This document shows, piece by piece, positions 45,121-54,305 of a DNA stretch of 64,000 bases (the stretch's first letter is position 1; every line of letters starts with the position of its first letter). This DNA comes from CAZNPL01 sp964574815 (lineage in GTDB: Bacteria; Planctomycetota; Phycisphaerae; UBA1845), in contig CAZNPL010000017.1 of the NCBI GenBank assembly GCA_964574815.1, positions 1-64,000 of the forward strand, written 5' to 3'. Made by a program: the position numbers and the translations under genes. Below the pieces are notes generated by a model, which saw only the letters and a list, made by a program, of their open reading frames with translations, searched no databases and was not told the origin of the DNA.

Positions 45121-45738
45121 ATGGCCATGCATTGCGAACAGGCGCGAAATCTCTTTGACGCCTACCTCAACGGTGAACTGTCTTCCGCACTGGAGACGGA
45201 ACTGGCCGCCCACCGCCTGCAGTGCCCCGACTGTCGCCACCAACTGGCCATGCTGGAAGTGGTCGGCCATGTTGTCGCGGCGGATGGCGAAGACGAACAC
45301 TCTCTGGATGATGCATTTACCGACCGTCTGATGGCCTGTCTCGATGAGCGGCGTATCGCTCCTGTTCGGCCCGGTTGGCGACCATGGGCCCTTTGGTGCG
45401 GAGGTCTCGCAGCGGCGGCGGCGATTGCGATCACGTCCACCATCCTGGTCAATCGCCCGCATCCGCGGGTTCTCGGCGTTCGGCAGGAGAAGGTGGTCGA
45501 ACCGGTAGACCTGGGCCTGGCCGCGGATTCGCTCGCTCGCGACCTTGAAACGAACTGGCAGCAGCATTACGACAACGCCCGGGACGTCATCCGTTTCGGC
45601 GAGATGACCATCATGCAGATTCTCGACCGCCTGGGGATTGACGAGGCTGTTGATTCGGCCGAGCCGTTCGACGTCATGCCCGATTCCTTCGACGAGCTGG
45701 TTCCGCACGTGGCGGACAAGCAGATCGAGGAACTTTAA
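45121..45738 (+). CDS. Membrane anti-sigma factor with zinc finger
   Basis: This 205-residue protein has an N-terminal zf-HC2 finger (C-E-Q-A-R-N-L-F-D-A-Y, then H-R-L-Q-C-P-D-C), one membrane helix (about 90-110; L-W-C-G-G-L-A-A-A-A-A-I) and an acidic outer part rich in amphipathic helix. It should bind the preceding sigma factor at the inner face of the membrane. A second ATG at codon 3 is possible. The PDZ gene starts 13 bases after its stop, so all three are probably one transcript. Confidence 0.87.
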   Translation: MAMHCEQARNLFDAYLNGELSSALETELAAHRLQCPDCRHQLAMLEVVGHVVAADGEDEHSLDDAFTDRLMACLDERRIAPVRPGWRPWALWCGGLAAAAAIAITSTILVNRPHPRVLGVRQEKVVEPVDLGLAADSLARDLETNWQQHYDNARDVIRFGEMTIMQILDRLGIDEAVDSAEPFDVMPDSFDELVPHVADKQIEEL

Positions 45739-45751
45739 TGGAAGCGGACCG

Positions 45752-47785
45752 ATGAGCGGGTCCCGCATTCCACTCCCGTGTTCTTTCCAGACAGCGTCTC
45801 CGTTGCGCGCGCTCGTTTGGTCGTTATGCGGCCTCCTGTATTTTATATCCAGCGCAGCGGCAACGGGCCAGACGCCAGAACCTGTAGTGGGTCGCTCGTC
45901 TTCTCTTGCCGCGTACGCGCCGGCCGACACCGGCCTTTTTATCGAGATCAACGGCATCACGGCCGATCCGGAATCGGATAGAACCCGCAACGCCCGCAGG
46001 CTCGCTGACCTTTTGCTGGGGGAGGTCCAGGAGCGCAAAGAGGTTGCTGATTGGCGGAATACGTTCTTGCGGGGGTTCGGGTTGGATGCCGACGAGGGGT
46101 TCGGGCCACTGTTTGCTCGCCAACTCGCCGTGGCCGCCCCGTCCTGGAGACGGCTTTCTGAAGGCGTGATTCTGCTGCGTCTTCAACCTGATGACGAATT
46201 GCTGGAGAAGACGTTCGCGCCCGGCGATGACGAATCGGCTGAGGGGGAAAGCGACGTCATGGTCTACCGCACTCGGACGCGGCTGTTTGCCGCCACCAAT
46301 CGCGAGGTTCTCGCCGTCAGCCAGACAGACGAAGCCGACTCGATTTATCGGGCACTCGTGCAGCGTTTGCGCAGCGGGTCCGGTGCCGTTCTTACCGAAG
46401 ACCCGGAATTCTTGAGCGAAATCAAAGGCCTTCCGGCGAAGCGCGACGGCACCGTCTATCTCGAGTGGAATGCCAATCGTATCGCCGAGCCGAGCGGGCT
46501 TCAGAAGTGGATTCGATGGCCCGTAACTCGGCTGGCCGTCGGCGTACGGTTCGAGCACGACCACGTCAGCTTCGCTTTTCATGCGAAGCGCCCTGAAACG
46601 CCGGTCGAGAAAGCCGATGGAAGGCCTCCAATGAGCCGGTTGCTTCGCCTCCCGCTGACCACGCTGGTGGCCTGGTCCACTGAATTTGATGTCCCCGCGG
46701 CCTTCCGAGCGCTGATGGATCAGGGGGTTGCATCCGCGGCGCCGCCCTACGTTGAACGGTTCCTGCAGATTCTGGATTCGGACCAGTTCGAGGAGAGCAT
46801 CATCAAGAACCTCGGTGCGGGCGCGATCGTCACGTGGGATCAGTACCTCGGTCCCGGCACCGAAATCCCACAGGTCGCGGTCATTTTGGAATCGGGCGAT
46901 TCGTTGAAGTGTGCGAATGCTGTGGCGGAGGTGATTCAGGCGGTCGTCACGTTCTTCGACATTGCCAACCGCGGTCGTCCCGGCCCCCGTCTCCGCCTGG
47001 CGCGGACTGACTATCTCGGCACCGCCATCTACGAAGTCCGATTGCCTTTTGAAACGGGGGATCGTGGCGCTGCGTGGCGCTTTCAGCCGGCGTTTGCGGC
47101 GGTGGGCGAGAGCTTCGTCGTCGCACTCAGCGCCGAGCAGGTCCGAAGTCTCATCGACGCCGAAATGGGACTTGCGCCGACTTTGACCTCTCTGCGCGAC
47201 CTCGTGCGGCACCGGCGTGACGATCGCTCGGCTGTTATGCTCGGCCTCGCACAGCCGGCGTTGATTGCCCAGACCCTCGAGCAGTGGCTGAGTACGCCCG
47301 ATGGAATGATGGGCACATGGGTGACTCAAACCTTAGGTGTGGCGGCAGCCGAAGCGGCGAAGCCCCCGATGCCCAAGCTCGGCATTGGTATGCGGTCCGG
47401 CGAGAAGCCTGGCACCGTGGAGGTCGTGCGTGTCGATCCGGAAGGTCGCAGCGCCGGCCGCATCTTCCCGGGAGACCAGATTCTTGGTGTCAACGGATCG
47501 TTGCTCTCTCTGGAATTGGCGACGGTTGATCTGCGTCAACTTGTGATCGACGAGGCGGCATCGGGACGATGGACGTTCCGCATCGATCGCAACGGCCGCT
47601 TTCTTGACGTCACTGTTCCCTGTCCAGGCCTGACGCGCGCCTCCGACCCGACGCAGGCATTGCGAAGGCTCAAGTCGGTCCTCGAGCACATCGATTTCGG
47701 GAGCCTTCGTGCGGTCGCGTTCGAGCCCGACCGTGTGCGGGCCAATCTCACCTTGCGGTTCGCAGCGTCCGACAGCCGCGGCTGA
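45752..47785 (+). CDS. Exported protein with C-terminal PDZ domain
   Basis: The 677-residue protein has a signal peptide (hydrophobic segment W-S-L-C-G-L-L-Y-F, cleavage near S-A-A-A). A long region opening A-Y-A-P-A-D-T-G-L-F-I-E-I-N follows, like DUF3352-type planctomycete proteins. The PDZ domain is at about 540-630: L-G-I-G-M-R, S-A-G-R-I-F-P-G-D-Q-I-L-G-V-N-G. No protease triad is visible. As third gene of the sigma/anti-sigma operon it may sense misfolded envelope proteins or help regulate the anti-sigma factor, but that is inference. Confidence 0.75.
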   Translation: MSGSRIPLPCSFQTASPLRALVWSLCGLLYFISSAAATGQTPEPVVGRSSSLAAYAPADTGLFIEINGITADPESDRTRNARRLADLLLGEVQERKEVADWRNTFLRGFGLDADEGFGPLFARQLAVAAPSWRRLSEGVILLRLQPDDELLEKTFAPGDDESAEGESDVMVYRTRTRLFAATNREVLAVSQTDEADSIYRALVQRLRSGSGAVLTEDPEFLSEIKGLPAKRDGTVYLEWNANRIAEPSGLQKWIRWPVTRLAVGVRFEHDHVSFAFHAKRPETPVEKADGRPPMSRLLRLPLTTLVAWSTEFDVPAAFRALMDQGVASAAPPYVERFLQILDSDQFEESIIKNLGAGAIVTWDQYLGPGTEIPQVAVILESGDSLKCANAVAEVIQAVVTFFDIANRGRPGPRLRLARTDYLGTAIYEVRLPFETGDRGAAWRFQPAFAAVGESFVVALSAEQVRSLIDAEMGLAPTLTSLRDLVRHRRDDRSAVMLGLAQPALIAQTLEQWLSTPDGMMGTWVTQTLGVAAAEAAKPPMPKLGIGMRSGEKPGTVEVVRVDPEGRSAGRIFPGDQILGVNGSLLSLELATVDLRQLVIDEAASGRWTFRIDRNGRFLDVTVPCPGLTRASDPTQALRRLKSVLEHIDFGSLRAVAFEPDRVRANLTLRFAASDSRG

Positions 47786-47805
47786 TGGCCGTTGAGGACG
47801 GTTGT

Positions 47806-47835
47806 TTGACGGCCCGGCTCGGGCCTTCGTAGAAT
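47806..47835 (+). promoter_or_regulatory. Sigma-70-type promoter of dapL
   Basis: TTGACG (47806-47811) and TAGAAT (47830-47835) are 18 bases apart, 54 bases before the dapL ATG and just after the PDZ gene stop. This makes dapL-folk a separate transcription unit from the sigma operon. Confidence 0.65.
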
Positions 47836-47889
47836 GCCCCTACGCCGTTGACCTCAACGTATCCGTACTGCAAGCGAAAGAGCGCTTTC

Positions 47890-49056
47890 ATGCCCGACTG
47901 GCGCGCCGATCGCCTTGACGAGCTGCCGCCGTACCTGTTTGTGGAGATCGATCGGCGCAAGGCGGAAGCCGTCGACACCGGGCGCGACGTCATTGATTTC
48001 GGCGTGGGCGATCCCGATCTGCCGACGCCGGGTTTCATCATCGATCGATTGTCCGAGGCCGCGCGTCGGCCGTTGAATCATCGTTATGCTCCCGGCAGGG
48101 GCAAAGCGTCGTTTCGCCAGGCCTGTGCGGCGTTCATGCGCAGCCGCTTCGGTGTGAAGGTTGACCCGGACACCCAGGTTACGGCTTTAATCGGGAGCAA
48201 GGAGGGCATCGGGCACCTGCCGCTGGCGGTCCTTAACCCCGGCGACACCGCCCTGATCCCCGATCCCGGATATCCGGTGTATACCGCGGCCACGATTTTC
48301 GCGGGCGGCGTGCCCCACGCGATTCCATTAACCGCAGAGGGCGGGTGGCTGCCGGATTTCGACACGGTAGCTGCCGCGCTCCCGGATCGCACGAAGCTGC
48401 TGTTTCTCAACTATCCGAACAACCCCACTGGAGCGGTCGCCGATCGAGAGTTTCTCGAGGGTGCAATTCGCTTTGCCCGAAGGCGCGAAATCCTGGTCGC
48501 GCACGACGCGGCCTACAGCGAGTTGTATTTCGATACACCACCGCCGAGCATCCTGCAGGTCGACGGCGGCCTTGAGCACGGCGTCGAGTTCCATTCGCTC
48601 TCCAAGACCTTCAACATGACCGGTTGGCGCATCGCTTTCGCAGTGGGCGAGCCCAACGTCATCGCGGCATTGGCTAAAGTGAAGGACAACTTCGACTCGG
48701 GCGCATTCGGTGCGGTTCAGGATGCTGCCGTCACGGCCCTGCAGTACCACGACGACCCCGCCGTTCGTGCGGTGGTTGACGTTTACCGTGAGCGCCGGGA
48801 CGTCGTTGTTGCGGGATTGCGCGCCGCCGGTGTCGAGGTCCAACCGCCGAAGGCAAGTTTCTACGTGTGGTTCAAGTGCCCCGAGGGCTATACGTCGATG
48901 GAGTTTGCCGCTCGCGTGCTCACCGAGGCCGATCTGGTCGTCATCCCGGGCCGCGGCTTCGGGCGGGCGGGCGAGGGGTACGCGCGCATCGCGCTTACCG
49001 TTGGCCTCGGGCGTACGCGGGAAGCCATGGAGCGATTCGGGCGGATACGCTGGTGA
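47890..49056 (+). CDS. dapL: LL-diaminopimelate aminotransferase
   Basis: The 388-residue class I PLP aminotransferase converts tetrahydrodipicolinate directly to LL-diaminopimelate for lysine and peptidoglycan. Motifs: F-G-V-G-D-P-D-L-P-T-P, H-R-Y-A-P-G-R-G, P-D-P-G-Y-P-V-Y, L-N-Y-P-N-N-P-T-G-A, and the PLP Lys239 in H-S-L-S-K-T-F-N-M-T-G-W-R. The last motif and the G-K-A-S-F-R region fit DapL rather than AspC. DapL is known from planctomycetes and chlamydiae. GAAAGAG stands about seven bases before the ATG. Its TGA overlaps the folK ATG (TGATG). Confidence 0.85.
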   Translation: MPDWRADRLDELPPYLFVEIDRRKAEAVDTGRDVIDFGVGDPDLPTPGFIIDRLSEAARRPLNHRYAPGRGKASFRQACAAFMRSRFGVKVDPDTQVTALIGSKEGIGHLPLAVLNPGDTALIPDPGYPVYTAATIFAGGVPHAIPLTAEGGWLPDFDTVAAALPDRTKLLFLNYPNNPTGAVADREFLEGAIRFARRREILVAHDAAYSELYFDTPPPSILQVDGGLEHGVEFHSLSKTFNMTGWRIAFAVGEPNVIAALAKVKDNFDSGAFGAVQDAAVTALQYHDDPAVRAVVDVYRERRDVVVAGLRAAGVEVQPPKASFYVWFKCPEGYTSMEFAARVLTEADLVVIPGRGFGRAGEGYARIALTVGLGRTREAMERFGRIRW

Positions 49057-49604
49057 TGTTCAGTCATGGTAGCGGAGAAGGGAACCTGACCGTTTCAGAG
49101 GTCTATGTCGGACTCGGGTCCAGCCTCGGCGATCGACGCAGTAATCTCGAACGGGCCCTGACTGAATTGGACCGCGCCGCCGGTGTGGAGGTCATTGCCC
49201 GCTCGCCGATCTACGAAACCGCGCCGGTCGGCGGGCCGCCCGACCAACCCGACTACCTGAACCAGGTCGCCCGCCTCCGCACGTCTCTTTCGCCGGAACA
49301 GCTTCTCGAGTTGACTCAGCGTATCGAGCGGAAACTGGGGCGCGCCCGCACCGTCCGCGATGCCCCACGCACGATCGACGTCGACCTCTTGCTCTACGAC
49401 GACCTCGTTCGCCCGCAACCGGACCCTGTTATTCCCCATCCACGCATGCACCAGCGCGCTTTCGTCCTTCGCCCCTTGAGCGATATCGCACCCGATACCG
49501 TACATCCCATGCTCGGCAAGACCATCCGCGGGCTGCTTGACGATCTCGCCGATGCCCCGCCCGTCCGCCCGTTGGTTGGTCCGGGGGACGAATCTCAAGC
49601 GTAA
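49056..49604 (+). CDS. folK: 6-hydroxymethyl-7,8-dihydropterin pyrophosphokinase
   Basis: The 182-residue enzyme transfers pyrophosphate to the pterin in folate synthesis. All family motifs are present: V-G-L-G-S-S-L-G-D-R, S-P-I-Y-E-T-A-P-V-G, Y-L-N-Q-V-A, the Asp pair in R-T-I-D-V-D-L-L-L-Y, and I-P-H-P-R-M-H-Q-R-A-F-V-L. Translation is coupled to dapL by a one-base overlap. A GTG one codon earlier is an equal alternative. No other folate gene is in the window. Confidence 0.93.
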   Translation: MFSHGSGEGNLTVSEVYVGLGSSLGDRRSNLERALTELDRAAGVEVIARSPIYETAPVGGPPDQPDYLNQVARLRTSLSPEQLLELTQRIERKLGRARTVRDAPRTIDVDLLLYDDLVRPQPDPVIPHPRMHQRAFVLRPLSDIAPDTVHPMLGKTIRGLLDDLADAPPVRPLVGPGDESQA

Positions 49605-49680
49605 TCGAGTGGCGGTTGTCATCCTTCGTCGCGCCGTTACATTGAATGTCGCCCCTCGGTCCCGGAGTGGAATCAAGCCA

Positions 49681-52332
49681 ATGCCTGCCAAACCCGCGAC
49701 AACGTCCCGTAAGGCTCGCTCGGACAGTCTCACTCCGGCCATGCGCCAGTATCACGAGCAGAAAGAACAGGTGGCCGACGCCATCCTCCTGTTTCGCATG
49801 GGCGACTTCTACGAGACGTTCTACGACGACGCCCGAACCGCCGCCCGTGTCCTTGGGATCGCCCTTACCTCGCGATCGAAAGGCGAAAATCCCATTCCGT
49901 TGGCCGGCATTCCCTACCACGCGCTCGAGTCCTACCTCAACAAGCTCGTTGCCGCCGGCCACAAGGTGGCCATCTCCGAGCAGGTCGAAGATCCGAAGCT
50001 CGCCAAGGGCGTCGTCAAACGCGAGCTCGTGCGTATTGTCACCCCCGGGACCCTGACCGACGAGGCTCTGCTCGACCGACAGAGTGATAATCTGCTCGCC
50101 TCCGTTGCGGTGGGGAAGCGAGGCGTCGGGCTGGCGGTGGCCGAGCTTGCGTCCGGACGATTCCGCCTGTTCCAGGAAATGCCCGATGGCGTGGTCGACG
50201 AGCTCGTTCGGCTGCGGCCCGCTGAGATTCTCATCGATGACGATCCCCATTCGCCGGTCGTTTCGATCGCCGAGGAGGTTCGGAGCCTATGCGGAACCGC
50301 CATTGCGCGGCGGAGCCCCTACGAATTCACCGAGCATCATGCGCTCGAAGCGTTGCACCGACATTTTGGCGTCGCCACGCTGGAAGGGTTTGGCATAAGC
50401 CAGCCCGATGCGTCTGCGCGAGCCGCCGGGGCCATCATCGACTACCTTGCTGAGACCCAAAAGACGACCCTGGCCCACATCAATCGCCTCGAGCCGCGCC
50501 GCCGCAATGACGCCCTGCTCATCGACCACAACACCTGGCGCTCTCTGGAGATCGAGCGGACCTTACGGTCCGGCGAACGGGAGGGCACCCTGCTCTCTGC
50601 TGTTGATCGCACCGTCCATTCGATGGGAGCACGACGCCTGAGAGAGTGGATTTGCAGCCCGCTTGTCGATGCGGAGGCCATCACGGCCCGGCAGGACGCT
50701 GTGGCCGCCCTGGTTGAGTCCGAACGGGTTCGCTCCGACCTGCGCCTCCGACTGCGCCAGTCGGCCGACATCGAGCGTATCACGGCTCGCGTGGCTCTCG
50801 CCCGGGCCAACCCGCGCGACCTCGTGGGACTCGGGCGCACGCTGGCCGAACTGCCGGCGATCCGATCGGCCATGGACGGGCTCGACCCGCCGCTCCTGAA
50901 ACAGTGGGCCGGCGACCTGGAGGGGCTGGACGACCTCGCTGCCCTGCTCCGAGGGGCAATTAACGAAGACGCCCCCATCACGATCCGGGAAGGCGGTATC
51001 ATCGCCGAGGGCTACCACAGCGAGCTCGACGAGCTGCGCAACATTCGCCGAAACGGCCAGGCCTGGCTCGCCGAATATCAGAAACGTCAGATCGACGAGA
51101 CCAGAATTCCGTCGCTGAAAGTGGCCTACAACCGCGTGTTCGGGTTTTACATCGAAATCACCAACACCTATCGCGATCAGGTTCCCGCCCATTACGTCCG
51201 CAAGCAGACCATCAAGTCGGCCGAGCGGTATATCACCGAGGAGCTCAAGCAGTACGAAACAAAAGTGCTGACGGCCGAGGAAAAAGCCAACGAGCTTGAG
51301 GCGCGTTTGTTCGAGGATCTCCGTGAGCGGACGGCGGGTCACATCGCCGCGCTTCAACGGGTTGCGGCCGCCCTCAGCCGGATCGACTGCGTCGCTGCCT
51401 TTGCGGAGCTTGCTGTTGAGCGGCGTTACTGCCGCCCTGTTATCACCCACGGCACTGATTTGCGCATCATCCAGGGCCGCCATCCGGTCCTCGAACAGTC
51501 CATCGGCGACGGGTTTGTCCCCAATGACACCGACGTCGCCGGGGACCGGCGCGTCTGGGTCATCACCGGCCCCAATATGTCCGGCAAGAGCACGTACATG
51601 CGCCAGATCGCTCTGCTCGCACTGCTCGCTCAGACCGGCTCGTACGTTCCGGCCCGCGAAATGACACTCGGCATCGTCGATCGTCTTTTCGCCCGCGTGG
51701 GCGCTTCCGACGAGATTGTGCGCGACCGCAGCACATTCATGGTCGAGATGACCGAGGCCGCCCAGATCCTCAACAGCGCCACGGGGCGGTCGCTGGCGGT
51801 TCTGGACGAGATCGGCCGGGGCACCAGCACGTTTGACGGCCTCTCACTGGCGTGGGCCATCACCGAGCATCTTGCGACCAAGGTGAAGTGCCGGACCTTC
51901 GTCGCGACCCACTATCACGAACTGACCGAGCTTGCCGAGCTTCACAAAGGCGTGGTGAACTACAACGTCGCAGTGCGCGAGTGGCCCGAGGCCGAGCACG
52001 AGTCCGAGCGGATCATTTTCCTGCACAAGATCATTCCGGGCTGCTGTGATGAGAGCTACGGGTTGCACGTGGCCCGCCTCGCCGGCGTCCCGCCGGAGGT
52101 CGTCACCCGCAGCGCCGAGATCCTCGACGAGCTCCAGTCGGGGTTCGATCGCAAACGTCGGGCGGACCGGCTCGGCAAGAGCCGAACCAGGAAGGACCCG
52201 CAGCTCAGCTTGTTTGGGGGCACCGGCGACCGAGTCACCGAGGAGCTTCTGTCGCTGGATCCCGACCACATGACGCCCATCGAGGCCCTGCAGCGACTTC
52301 GCGAGCTGCGTGACAGCGTCAGGCACCGGTGA
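49681..52332 (+). CDS. mutS: DNA mismatch repair protein MutS
   Basis: The 883-residue protein has the mismatch-reading F43-Y44-E45 motif in G-D-F-Y-E-T-F-Y-D-D, the connector and lever regions, Walker A G-P-N-M-S-G-K-S-T (about residue 631), S-T-F-M-V-E-M, Walker B L-A-V-L-D-E-I-G-R-G-T-S-T, and the ATPase tail A-T-H-Y-H-E-L. It recognises mispairs and starts repair with MutL, which is not encoded here. The length is normal for MutS1. The ATG at 49681 begins the conserved N-terminal domain; the open frame before it overlaps folK. Confidence 0.96.
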   Translation: MPAKPATTSRKARSDSLTPAMRQYHEQKEQVADAILLFRMGDFYETFYDDARTAARVLGIALTSRSKGENPIPLAGIPYHALESYLNKLVAAGHKVAISEQVEDPKLAKGVVKRELVRIVTPGTLTDEALLDRQSDNLLASVAVGKRGVGLAVAELASGRFRLFQEMPDGVVDELVRLRPAEILIDDDPHSPVVSIAEEVRSLCGTAIARRSPYEFTEHHALEALHRHFGVATLEGFGISQPDASARAAGAIIDYLAETQKTTLAHINRLEPRRRNDALLIDHNTWRSLEIERTLRSGEREGTLLSAVDRTVHSMGARRLREWICSPLVDAEAITARQDAVAALVESERVRSDLRLRLRQSADIERITARVALARANPRDLVGLGRTLAELPAIRSAMDGLDPPLLKQWAGDLEGLDDLAALLRGAINEDAPITIREGGIIAEGYHSELDELRNIRRNGQAWLAEYQKRQIDETRIPSLKVAYNRVFGFYIEITNTYRDQVPAHYVRKQTIKSAERYITEELKQYETKVLTAEEKANELEARLFEDLRERTAGHIAALQRVAAALSRIDCVAAFAELAVERRYCRPVITHGTDLRIIQGRHPVLEQSIGDGFVPNDTDVAGDRRVWVITGPNMSGKSTYMRQIALLALLAQTGSYVPAREMTLGIVDRLFARVGASDEIVRDRSTFMVEMTEAAQILNSATGRSLAVLDEIGRGTSTFDGLSLAWAITEHLATKVKCRTFVATHYHELTELAELHKGVVNYNVAVREWPEAEHESERIIFLHKIIPGCCDESYGLHVARLAGVPPEVVTRSAEILDELQSGFDRKRRADRLGKSRTRKDPQLSLFGGTGDRVTEELLSLDPDHMTPIEALQRLRELRDSVRHR

Positions 52333-52536
52333 CCATGCCGGCGAACCATCCGCCGGGCTCCGGCGTATAAATTCTTATGGAATGATTGTTGCCATAAACG
52401 ATGAATTCGTGTTAGATCAAGCTGCAACGCGGATTGGCCGGCCGCCGTCCGCGTCGTCGCGCCCGTTCGGGTTCGGCGCGACGCCGGTTTGCGGTTTCGG
52501 TCCCTTGGTTTGCGGCCGGATATATGGGAGACAGTC

Positions 52537-52968
52537 ATGCGATTTCATACGTTATTCCTACCGCTCGCTGTTGTCGGGTTGTTCCTGCTCGCCGGATGCA
52601 AGGAAGATGAGGGACTCATCGAGGAGGCGCAGAAATACACTGAGGAGGAACAGGCGCTGAGGGATCTGATCCACCGTGACGGCAAGGTGACCCGGGCCCT
52701 GACGGCGTACAAGTTCGCCATCGGCGACTACCCGACAACCGAACAGGGGCTGCAGGCCCTCTACGAACGGCCCAGAGGCCTCGAAAACCCGGAAGCTTGG
52801 CAGGGCCCTTACCTCAAGGAAGAGGAGGCCGTCATCGATCCCTGGGGCAACCGGATCAAGTACATCTACCCCGGCGAGACGCACGAAGGGAAATACGATA
52901 TCATCAGCGCCGGCCCCGACGGACAGTTCGACACCGCCGACGATTATCTCAACTGGAATATCCGGTAG
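52537..52968 (+). CDS. Lipoprotein carrying a GspG-like pseudopilin domain
   Basis: The 143-residue protein has a lipoprotein signal (F-L-L-A-G-C, Cys21) in place of a prepilin leader. A helix follows, then the type II secretion GspG C-terminal pattern: Y-P-T-T-E-Q-G-L-Q-A-L, P-Y-L-K-E-E-E, D-P-W-G-N-R-I-K-Y, Y-D-I-I-S-A-G-P-D-G. In true GspG a processed N-terminal methionine/phenylalanine helix assembles into the pseudopilus; here that is lost, so this is probably an anchored relative with another role. GGGAG stands six bases before the ATG. The 203 bases after mutS contain nothing recognised. Confidence 0.8.
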   Translation: MRFHTLFLPLAVVGLFLLAGCKEDEGLIEEAQKYTEEEQALRDLIHRDGKVTRALTAYKFAIGDYPTTEQGLQALYERPRGLENPEAWQGPYLKEEEAVIDPWGNRIKYIYPGETHEGKYDIISAGPDGQFDTADDYLNWNIR

Positions 52969-52999
52969 CGGGCCTGTAGAGCGGTTGACATGAGCACCG

Positions 53000-53021
53000 G
53001 GGCACGCGCAAGCGCGTGCCC
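53000..53021 (+). terminator. Hairpin terminator after the GspG-like lipoprotein
   Basis: A perfect 10-bp inverted repeat (53000-53009 with 53012-53021) is followed by the T-rich run TGTCTTTGT. It lies 32 bases after the stop. Confidence 0.7.
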
Positions 53022-53113
53022 TGTCTTTGTGCGCGAACCGTTCCACGACCGTGGCCCACACGCTGTACAGGTCCGTCGATCAGGCAAGCAGCGGAGCGGA
53101 CCGCGCGGCCGGC

Positions 53114-53151
53114 GGTCATCCCGCACACTACTGGTCATCCCGCACACTACT
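53114..53151. repeat. 19-bp perfect tandem direct repeat
   Basis: The 19-base unit beginning GGTCATCCCGCAC occurs at 53114-53132 and again at 53133-53151 without change. The second copy runs into the end of the zinc-ribbon membrane protein gene. It looks like a recent slippage duplication. Confidence 0.8.
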
Positions 53152-53752
53152 TTGCGGGGGCCGTGATTGCGTCGGCGACGCGCTTCCTCTTACGTCGGAG
53201 ATCGGCACTTTGCACGGATGACAACACGGCGCCCGCCACGTGCACCAAGACCAAGCCGAAGTAGATCGCGAAGAATGCGCTGAGGACCCCACGACCAAAC
53301 GAATCACTCGCCCAGTCCAGCAATTCGGATACGGCCGTTTGCCCCGATTGGCCTGCAGGCACGAGGACCTCGATGAGCGGCACGCCGATGGCCCCGATGG
53401 CAATGGGCGCAAGCCCGGCGGCCACCATGATCACCCCAATTCTCTGGCTACGAGAGCGTCGTCGTCGGCTCCACAACCGTCGCCGCCTCAATGCTCGGGG
53501 TCCGACGACGTACTCGACCACGAGCGCTCGCGCCCGGGTAAACGCTAATCCGCATTCGGGACAGCGGCCGTCGGGCAATTGTGTCAGACTATAGCCGCAG
53601 CGCTCGCACCAGATGGGAAACTCTTCTTCGGGAAACAGCCGGGGATCGACGACGGCGTTTGGATGAACGACGACCGTGCCGAACAGCGGCTTGTTGAGCA
53701 CGTCAAGTACCCGCTGTCCGAATGACTTTCGTATGTCGCTATTCGCGGCCAC
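53147..53752 (-). CDS. Zinc-ribbon membrane protein
   Basis: The 201-residue protein has a double-Cys ribbon early on (W-C-E-R-C-G-Y-S-L ... G-R-C-P-E-C-G, about residues 49-72), an Arg-rich stretch, and two membrane helices (about 110-135 and 160-185). This arrangement is common in planctomycetes and its function is unknown. It starts at GTG 53752, 51 bases after the dUTPase stop. The fragment at 24.6 kb carries a related ribbon. Confidence 0.7.
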   Translation of the reverse strand: MAANSDIRKSFGQRVLDVLNKPLFGTVVVHPNAVVDPRLFPEEEFPIWCERCGYSLTQLPDGRCPECGLAFTRARALVVEYVVGPRALRRRRLWSRRRRSRSQRIGVIMVAAGLAPIAIGAIGVPLIEVLVPAGQSGQTAVSELLDWASDSFGRGVLSAFFAIYFGLVLVHVAGAVLSSVQSADLRRKRKRVADAITAPAK

Positions 53753-53803
53753 ACGTTCAAGACGCGGCGTCGGCAGTTACGCCCGTGCCGAAGCGTCGCG
53801 TCG

Positions 53804-54217
53804 CTACTCCAATTGAATGTGCTTGTTATCCGAATCGTCCTTGTCGGCCATGGCGTAGTTCTTGTCCTGCCGGTCGTGGTTCACCTTGAGCTTCTGCAGG
53901 TAGAGGTTGTACACGTCTTCTGCGTCCAGTCCGACGCATTGGGCCAGACTGATCCAGAAGAAGAGCAGATCAATCACCTCGACGCGGGCGTTCTGGAGAT
54001 CGTGCAGCTTGAACCGCTCGCCGCGCCTTGCCTCCGCGCACCAGTGCTTCCAGTAAGTACAGTCGCGCAGCTCCTCGAGCTCATTCGCGGCAGCCATGAT
54101 GTAGTCGTTGAGCCACCGGCCCGCCTTCTGGGGGTCGAACGATTCCTTCAGGGATCGCGTATCGGCTCCGACGCGATTGTTCAGTTCCGCCTGCAGTTCG
54201 AATAGTTCTTTGAGCAC
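53804..54217 (-). CDS. Dimeric dUTPase / all-alpha NTP pyrophosphatase
   Basis: This 137-residue all-helical protein has A-N-E-L-E-E-L-R-D (E-x2-E Mg site) and V-E-V-I-D-L-L-F-F-W-I-S (E-x2-D site), with W-K-H-W between them. These are the signatures of the dimeric dUTPase/MazG superfamily. It would hydrolyse dUTP to dUMP and keep uracil out of DNA. It is unrelated to the usual trimeric dUTPase. It begins with GTG 54217 and is the fourth gene of the minus-strand run from 58.2 kb. Confidence 0.82.
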   Translation of the reverse strand: MLKELFELQAELNNRVGADTRSLKESFDPQKAGRWLNDYIMAAANELEELRDCTYWKHWCAEARRGERFKLHDLQNARVEVIDLLFFWISLAQCVGLDAEDVYNLYLQKLKVNHDRQDKNYAMADKDDSDNKHIQLE

Positions 54218-54305
54218 GTGGTAACTCCATGAGCGGCCGCGTGAGGAGAACCCGTTTCCCGGCCCACTGGGCTCGGGCTGTTACGGCCTCTTTCTCGCGG
54301 CCTGG

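Noticed and set aside
45824..47329. Open frame of about 500 codons antisense to the PDZ protein gene
   Set aside because: The PDZ frame on the plus strand has a signal peptide and domain; the antisense frame has none.
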